In this document: positions 58,174 through 64,000 of the stretch, piece by piece
Layout of the letters: each line of letters starts with the position of its first letter
Position numbering within the stretch: position 1 is the first letter of the stretch
Source: Polytrichum commune
Lineage: Eukaryota > Streptophyta > Polytrichopsida > Polytrichales > Polytrichaceae
Length of the DNA stretch: 64,000 bases
Direction: 5' to 3'
NCBI GenBank assembly: GCA_950295325.1
Contig: OX485806.1
Span: forward strand, 10,974,001-11,038,000
Notes under the pieces: generated by a model
What the model was told of the DNA's origin: nothing
The model's input: the letters and a program-made list of their open reading frames with translations, nothing else
Database searches by the model: none
Made by a program: the position numbers and the translations under genes

Positions 58174-58635
58174 ATGAAGACTCTCATATGTTTGTCGATT
58201 CTGTTGTTTCTAGGTTCGTTTGATAAAGCTCATTGCCGCACCAAATTGCTAGATTCAAAGGTTGATAGCACCAAATTTCAATTCCCTCCATTTCCTCCGT
58301 TCCCACCATTTCCACCATTTGGTGCAAACTTCCCACCGCGACCTCCATTTCCTCCGTTTCCACCGTTTGGTGCAAACTTCCCACCACGACCTCCATTTCC
58401 TCCATTTGGATCAGCTTTCCCACCTCGCCCTCCATTTCCTCCATTCCCACCACGTCCTCCACGTCCCACCTTTCCACCGTTTCCTCCATTTCCACCATTT
58501 CCACCATTTCCACCGTTTAGTTCATATTTCCCACCACGTCCTCCTTTTCCACCACATCCCCCTTTTCCACCAATTCCAGGGTTTCCACCATTCCCAACAA
58601 CCTCAAGTTCTCCTGCAGAAGATATTCATACATGA
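58174..58635 (+). CDS. Secreted proline/phenylalanine-rich protein
   Basis: 153 residues. The ATG at 58174 starts a clear signal peptide (MKTLICLSILLFLGSF, cleavage likely after the Ala-His-Cys region); an earlier in-frame ATG at 58093 would bury it. The mature part from about residue 38 is built of PPF, PPFPPFPP and FPPRPPFPP repeats with spacer motifs FGANFPPRPP (twice), FGSAFPPRPP and FSSYFPPRPP, ending TTSSSPAEDIHT. Such composition suggests an extracellular matrix or cell-wall protein, rigid and polyproline-helical. Without the Ser-Pro4 or Tyr crosslink motifs of extensins, crosslinking cannot be claimed. It stands alone, with no visible operator-like site; a TATATTT lies about 150 bp upstream. 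Confidence 0.75.
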   Translation: MKTLICLSILLFLGSFDKAHCRTKLLDSKVDSTKFQFPPFPPFPPFPPFGANFPPRPPFPPFPPFGANFPPRPPFPPFGSAFPPRPPFPPFPPRPPRPTFPPFPPFPPFPPFPPFSSYFPPRPPFPPHPPFPPIPGFPPFPTTSSSPAEDIHT

Positions 58636-59990
58636 CGTTACCTTCTTTGTAAGATTTGTTCTCAAGTTATTATGCAACAGTTTTGATTTGAATGTTACAA
58701 GCATGTTCTTGAAGAGAGCTTTGTTTTGAATGTGCGAATTGTATCTTTAAGCTTATTTTTGTACAGGTTCTTATGTAGAATTTTACTACATGCAAGGCAA
58801 TAGTGTAATACTAGAATTGTGATTGACTCCAATTGTCACAAATTAGCTCATATATGTTTTATTTGCATCTCTGATTGCTTTGTAAAACACGTGATAATTG
58901 AACATTTGACTCATCAATGAATATTGTAACTACAAAACTAATCTCATGAATACGTCTTGATTGCAGGTTTCAATCCAGTGCATGAGATTGCAATTATAGA
59001 AGGCCCAGCATGAAATCAAAATTGGATGCGAAAAGTGAAGAAATTCAAAAAAGTGTATCCTAGATGTAGTCAGAAATGACCCACTAGAAATGAGAATGCA
59101 AAGTATGAAAAGGAACTATTAAACTAGTGCATATGGTGTGAGACAAAATTCCTATTTAGTGGGGTGTTTTTTGTTTTCCGCGGAATTATATGTTCAGTTT
59201 CAATCGCCATACCAATTCGTCATTGTGATAGAACATACTAAATCTCAAACATATTTGTATGGTTCTAACATGTATAAGAATTGTTATCCTTTTGAAATAT
59301 GATTTTAAACCATAATTCAAAGTCCAGTTGCTCTAGTATATAGCATGAATTGTTTGGCTCACTGCAAGCAACATCTTTTCCACAAAAACATTTCTTAAAC
59401 ATTATAGTATTATGATCTTATTGTGTTTTTTTGTATATTTCTCTCTACGTTTTGTGAGTGATGAAAAATCTCACACCTATTTGGAGGGTTCGTTATTATA
59501 AGTATTGGACAAGCACCTTGTGGATCACTAGGAAATTACTACATCCATCAAGATAGAAGTAATAATTTTATGATACCCACGATGTGAGCTTTGGGACCGG
59601 TATATGGGTAGCGTTTCCTATGACATTCATGCAAGTTCCTATTGTTACAAATCCCATATTCAAGCCTTATTCATGGTAGTGGCTTTAGAGAGTTTGTATT
59701 CTAGGATGGAATCTCCGTTGCAATCAATCATGATACTTAAGAGATTGAATTTTGACATTAGCGCTAAGGTTGGTGTTTTCATTACTAAAAGCAATCACAT
59801 GAATTTGTAATACTCCGTGCAAATTAAACAAGCAAAGATATCGATTTTTGGAACCTTCTCAAATCCTCAAAATAATAATTCAATCAAGTTTGGGGAAGAT
59901 TTCGCAGCATATATATGAGTCCCCGAGCACACATCCTAGATCATCAAAAAAATTGCAAAATATTCGACTCATAAGTACTTTGATGTAGGG
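58636..59990. other. 3' flank and intergenic, no gene recognised
   Basis: AT-rich sequence between the Pro/Phe-rich gene and the plastid insertion. Nothing supported beyond short ORFs. Confidence 0.4.
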
Positions 59991-60171
59991 TGAGTGCATC
60001 TATAATTAATAAAATCAAGAGTTTTTTCAAAGATTAAATATATTTATCTAAATTAAATAATCTTTTTTAGATTAAAAGAAAGAAAACTATTTATATTTTT
60101 AATAAAGAAATTAATGGATTTATTCTCGAAAAAAAGGGAATAGTAAAATTTTAAGAAATTTATAATTGACT

Positions 60172-60289
60172 ATGCCTAGATCTCAAAAAAAATTTATTGA
60201 TAAAACTTTTACAATTGTTGCGGATATTCTATTACGAATAATTCCAACTACGCAAAGAGAAAAAGAAGCTTTTACGTATTATAGAGATG
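60172..60289 (+). pseudogene. ycf3: ycf3 exon 1 (plastid photosystem I assembly factor), nuclear copy
   Basis: 118 bp encoding [18 protein letters not shown], then [20 protein letters not shown] and Asp plus one base. Frame intact. Ycf3 is a TPR protein for photosystem I assembly in the plastid. In the nucleus this copy has no route to expression, because the gene is cut in exon 2 and its group II intron would need plastid splicing factors. Confidence 0.9.
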
Positions 60290-61014
60290 GTGCGATTTGA
60301 TTTTTAGACTCTAAAATAAATTAATAGGGAATAAAACATGATAATATCTAATTACATGAAACTTACACTTAGTGAAGGTGAGTTATAAAAAAACGACAAT
60401 TCCTTCTGTCGTGTACCCTCGATTGATGTAGCCTTAAATATTTTAATTTTTTATAAATTAAAATATTAAGCAAAAGGTTTAAAATATAAATAATTTATAA
60501 TTTATAATTTTATAAATCTACATATTTGAAAAAGCACTACGTGTAGAAATCAACAACACAAAAACTTCGTGAAATTTTCATTTTAATAGAATCTATTTTA
60601 AATTTGTAAAAATATCTATATATATTTACTAATAAAATTATGGTTAGGAAAACAAAATTCCATCTCATTTGCAATTTGGGTACCCCTATAATCATCGGAG
60701 ATTGTCGAAGGAGCTAATCCTTAAAAAATACAAAGTGTTAAGAACAAAAAAATTTAGAGATTATATTTCTATCAATTAATCAATTATTTAATTTTTAGAA
60801 AATATTTTTTTATAACAAGGATGGCTAGCTATTTTTTTAAAGAAAAACTAGCTCATGAAAGTCTTATAAAATTAGGTAAAAGTTTTTTTATAATTTTTTT
60901 AAAGATTATTCCCTTTTTATAAGCTATCTAGGAGAAGCCATATGAGGCTAAAGTTTCATGTACGGTTTTGAAACGGAGCTCACTTATTTTATAAAATCTC
61001 TGAACGACCGTAAC
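60290..61014 (+). other. Group II intron of ycf3 (nuclear copy)
   Basis: Begins GTGCGATTTGA (the group II GUGYG start) and has near its 3' end, at about 60930-60980, a domain V-like hairpin: GAGAAGCCATATGAGGCTAAAGTTTCATGTACGG split around the AAAG loop region, then GAGCTCAC. 725 bp, no maturase ORF. Confidence 0.85.
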
Positions 61015-61112
61015 GAATGTCAGCTCAATCCGAAGGAGAATATGCGGAAGCTTTACAAAATTATTATGAAGCTATGCGCTTAGAAATCGATCCCTATGAT
61101 CGAAGTTATATA
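61015..61112 (+). pseudogene. ycf3: ycf3 exon 2, 3'-truncated
   Basis: Two bases complete the Gly codon split by the intron, then [20 protein letters not shown] and [12 protein letters not shown], in frame to 61112, where the plastid sequence ends. The remaining exon 2 and exon 3 are absent. Confidence 0.9.
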
Positions 61113-62384
61113 TCTCCTCTCCAACCATGACAACTTTTAAAAGTAACTTCACGAAATGATCAATGACTCAAAGAGGAAAAGAATCCAAACACTCGAAAAC
61201 TTCACATTTTTTGCATTCAAGAGTTTTAAAATACCATCACAGGGTGAATCCATGAGCCAACAATTGCACTCATCAAATTGCTCGTGTGCAAAGTGTAAGT
61301 TGAAGATTGAATGCAAAACTAGCAATGCTATTTTCCGCATATTTCATGTGTTCCAGTCAATGTTGTTCCAAGCAACCCTCATGTTGAACATATTCCAAGC
61401 TTGGCTAGGGTGAGTTTCCATGTAGGCCACTCGCTCACTAAATTCTAAAAAAATAGCAGGTCAGAGGTGTTCGCATGTAGTTAAGCACGAGCTGCCATCT
61501 AACCAAATTTCAGCAGTCTACTAGAATGTGGAGGGCCATGGACATGGGCCGCTAGACTTCCATGCGTCCAATCCAAGACAGCTTTTTGTGCAAACCTCCT
61601 TCCACTTGAGGGCATATCAATGCTTTCGCTATGCCAATTATTTCTCACACATTCCCAAAAGCAAAGATTCGGAACAACCTCCTCGAGCCGTGCACCATTT
61701 AAGGCTACGTAGCAAGAACGGGTGATTATTGTTCCAACGTTGATTGAAGTTCTTGAACAAAGGAAGCCGAGGCGGGCTTGTTGGGAATTGTCCATTGAAC
61801 TTATTAGCATGCATTGGTGGAAGGATTGACAATTGGCCACCAACCACACCCCCATTGGCCACAATGCCATTCTTTGGTCTCTCATCTTTTAAGGCGGGCA
61901 TTCCCAAAACCCTACACATTTTAGTACTTCCCATGGTCTTGCAGTTAAAATTCTCAAATGTACGGATATGTTACATTACACTATTATAGTGTTGGTATTT
62001 GATATACGAAGGGGTAACCAATGCTTTAAGGAGTGCTAGGGAGAAGTGTTAGCTTAACAATTGTTATCTCATACAATTTGTGCGGTCACACTACTAGCTA
62101 ACCTCACTAGTATTCAAGTTCTATTTTCTTTGCATGGGTGGACCAAAACCCTTCCATTTTTAGTTCAAACACATAACTAGTTTAGTTGAGTTCACGAAAT
62201 TTTGATCGGTTTCAAAAAACTAAGTTTGGGCACATCAATAGTCTAGTTAAGTTTAACTCCTCCTCCCTCGAGTTGTTAGGAGAGAGAGAGAGAGAGAAGA
62301 CAAGGTTGGTTATGTTATACTTATGTAAAGTTAACTTTAGCTACGTTTGTTGCATGCACCAACCTTCAAGATAACTTATCCTAA
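61113..62384. other. Intergenic, no gene recognised
   Basis: Two overlapping minus-strand frames (61499-61885, 61638-61934) could be a frameshifted relic, but no product is recognisable. A (GA)n run of about 18 bases lies near 62281. Confidence 0.35.
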
Positions 62385-62582
62385 CTAGACTAAATGTGGT
62401 ATTTAGAGTCACTTACTATTTGGGGTTACATGGTGATGCATCTTTTTGCTATTGATGTGATGTTTACCAAGTAAGGTTGTTAATGTTTTATAATGTCCAA
62501 ACAACCAAACTGACATTTGTTGGTAAAATATGAGATGTACAGTACATAAATACAACATTGCGCATTTCCAAATACCGTAGTT
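62385..62582 (+). mobile_element. MITE family 1 copy, degenerate
   Basis: CTAGACTAAATGTGGTATTTAGAGTCACTTACTATTTGG at left (terminal repeat plus subterminal block, with changes) and a worn AAATACCGTAG right end. The interior is in the opposite orientation to the other copies (CCAAGTAAGGTTGTTAATG, TGTCCAAACAACCAAACTGA). Confidence 0.6.
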
Positions 62583-63179
62583 TCATTGCAGCTTGGCCGG
62601 GATTTCACCTAATAATTGGTCAAAGTGACCCAAATAGTTAGGCAATCAAAATCGGGAAGTTTCAAAATACAATTAAAATAAGTTAGGCATTCATCCAAGA
62701 TTCTCTTTTAGTTGTTTGAAGGTTATTGCTAATTTCATCTAAAGTGGTTGATTTACCCTAAACCCTTACCTTCGCCTCCGAAGCTCCCATTAGTTGCCCT
62801 AAACTCTTATGTGACATGGTTTGCTATGTGTGAGAGATATGTTGTATTTGTAAAAGATTGTGGGTTAGAAGTGTTAGAATGGCGAGACAAAAGACTCACA
62901 AAAGACATTGCAATGTATGTTTAGACCCATTGATACCTAAAAGCTAATTTATTGATTTACAAGACATGTGAGTTGAACTTGTATGACTTGGGCAATAATC
63001 TGATTTTTTTTTATCAAAAAAAAAAGAGGCAAACTATGTCAATAATTTCCTAGAAATTCATACACCCTTTTATTTATACATTTCCTTGCCCAAGTTGCTA
63101 GGAATCTATGGTCATAAGTGACACTAAATACATATTTTGTGTAGTCCTTAACCGGCGGTGTGGCTAGGACCCAAGAGTG

Positions 63180-63775
63180 TGATTCATTATGAGTGGGACA
63201 AATTGGTGTGAGTGTCCACCATGACCATTTGTGTGGCGCCATGTGTTCCTTGCTAGTTCTATGCATGCCATCTAGTGTATATATATATAATATATTGCAC
63301 ATCTCATGACCTAAAACCAACACTAGGTACCATTCTCATACAAGAATGATTGTGATACATAATGGTGGTTTTTGGTATACACACATTATACTATTAATAA
63401 CAACTTTGTTTACCGTGAATCAAAAATTCGTATGAGCACATCAACGTGGGTGTCCTCCATGATCGTTAATTGTGTAGCACCGTGTGTTCCTTGACTACTT
63501 CTATGCATGTCATCTAATGTTTAAATATTACACAACTCATTACATGCTACAACCAACACTAATATGTACCATTCTTGTACTTGAAGCCCCAAATGTATGA
63601 CTGTGGTACATAATGTTGGGTTTGGGTATATGTACATTATACTACAAACAACATGGTTCATTGTGAGTGAAGAATTGTATTGGCACATTAATTTTGGGTG
63701 TCCTCCATGATCCTTAATCATCCAACGTGCCCGGTCTTCCTTGACTAGTTCTATGCATGTAAAACGGGGAACATG
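63180..63775 (+). repeat. Tandem array, about 238-249-bp unit, 2.5 copies
   Basis: The block GTGTCCnCCATGATCnTTAAT begins at 63212, 63450 and 63699. Each is followed by GTTCCTTGnCTAnTTCTATGCATG and, in the complete units, ACCAACACTA...GTACCATTCT and ATTATACTA. Confidence 0.75.
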
Positions 63776-63827
63776 TATTGCAAAACTCCAAAGGTATATG
63801 GGTCTTAAGTGGCTCGTGGTCTTAATC

Positions 63828-64000
63828 AGACACCTATATTTGATTGGTATGTGGACCGGTGAGGATCAAAGAGCAAACATCACAAAGACACATGTTTAAA
63901 AGAGATTGGGCTACGTCTTCAAATATTAATAACTACTCTACACCTCAATAGTGAACACAATTGGGAGGACCTACGTATCTAATTAAGAAATCAACAACCA
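63828..64000 (+). repeat. Dispersed repeat R9, copy 4 (cut by window end)
   Basis: ACACCTATATTTGATTGGTATGTGG, then CACAAAGACACATGTTTAAAAGAGAT, matching copy 1 in order. Its CAATAGTGAACACAATTGGGAGG also appears at 28296. Confidence 0.6.

Larger units (their letters stand above)
60000..61112 (+). other. Plastid-derived insertion (NUPT) with part of ycf3
   Basis: Extremely AT-rich sequence containing ycf3 exon 1, its first group II intron and the first part of exon 2, in plastid order. The right edge is sharp: the ycf3 homology stops at 61112 in the middle of exon 2. The left edge is less certain and lies upstream of the start codon, near 60000. A 1.1-kb piece with nuclear-like repeats on both sides is best read as a nuclear plastid insertion. 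Confidence 0.88.

Noticed and set aside
58184-58729. Long antisense and +2-frame ORFs over the Pro/Phe-rich gene
   Set aside because: They are by-products of the CCACCATTTCC repeats; only the frame with a signal peptide and ordered spacer motifs is credible.
61499-61934. Two overlapping minus-strand ORFs that could be a frameshifted gene
   Set aside because: Reading across the frames gives no domain I recognise; kept only as a note.
1-64000. CRISPR arrays, bacterial operons, tRNA or rRNA genes
   Set aside because: The repeats are not regularly spaced with unique spacers, and no tRNA cloverleaf or rRNA core was recognised. The window is eukaryotic.

Overview
This is eukaryotic, plant-type nuclear DNA: low gene density, GT/AG intron signals, long AT-rich stretches, many nested MITE-like repeats and one large Ty3/gypsy-type retrotransposon. 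Three things point to a bryophyte, most likely a Marchantia-like liverwort: a microbial-type terpene synthase (a class known from non-seed plants), a very AT-rich plastid ycf3 fragment whose peptide resembles the liverwort form as I remember it, and a small unnamed protein that I associate only loosely with bryophytes. The species is an inference; nothing in the window proves it.

Layout. 0.3-1.2 kb holds an inverted 3' fragment of the large retrotransposon family. 1.6-2.3 kb is one MITE inside another. 2.7-3.1 kb is a possible transposase remnant. 3.46-13.37 kb is the large retrotransposon, plus strand. Its first ORF (5307-9149, intact, 1280 codons) fuses Gag, two zinc knuckles, an aspartic protease and a complete-looking DNMT3/DRM-type cytosine-5 DNA methyltransferase. 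Its pol (RT, RNase H, integrase) is broken by stops and frameshifts and ends in a PHD finger. 14-35 kb is mostly repeats: tandem arrays, a 0.8 kb foldback, and a four-deep nest of DNA transposons at 32.7-35.1 kb. A small gene lies at 36.05-36.44 kb. 37.8-47 kb carries several degenerate tandem arrays; two of them are serial copies of the 3' ends of neighbouring minus-strand genes, a Gly-rich one-pass membrane protein (44.2-44.6 kb) and the terpene synthase (47.0-51.6 kb). 52-58 kb is AT-rich with a LINE-like remnant. A secreted Pro/Phe-rich protein lies at 58.17-58.64 kb. A plastid insertion carrying ycf3 exon 1, its group II intron and part of exon 2 lies at about 60.0-61.1 kb. The last 3 kb are repeats.

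How it fits together. Three or four host genes sit in a repeat-dominated landscape that suggests a gene-poor (perhaps pericentromeric or sex-linked) region. The most striking system is the retrotransposon carrying both a writer of DNA methylation (methyltransferase) and a likely histone-tail reader (PHD finger on the integrase tail). Its decayed pol stops all look like C-to-T changes in CAA/CAG codons, as expected if the copy was itself methylated. The terpene synthase is the one clear metabolic gene; a phase-matched upstream exon would give it a plastid-type N-terminus.
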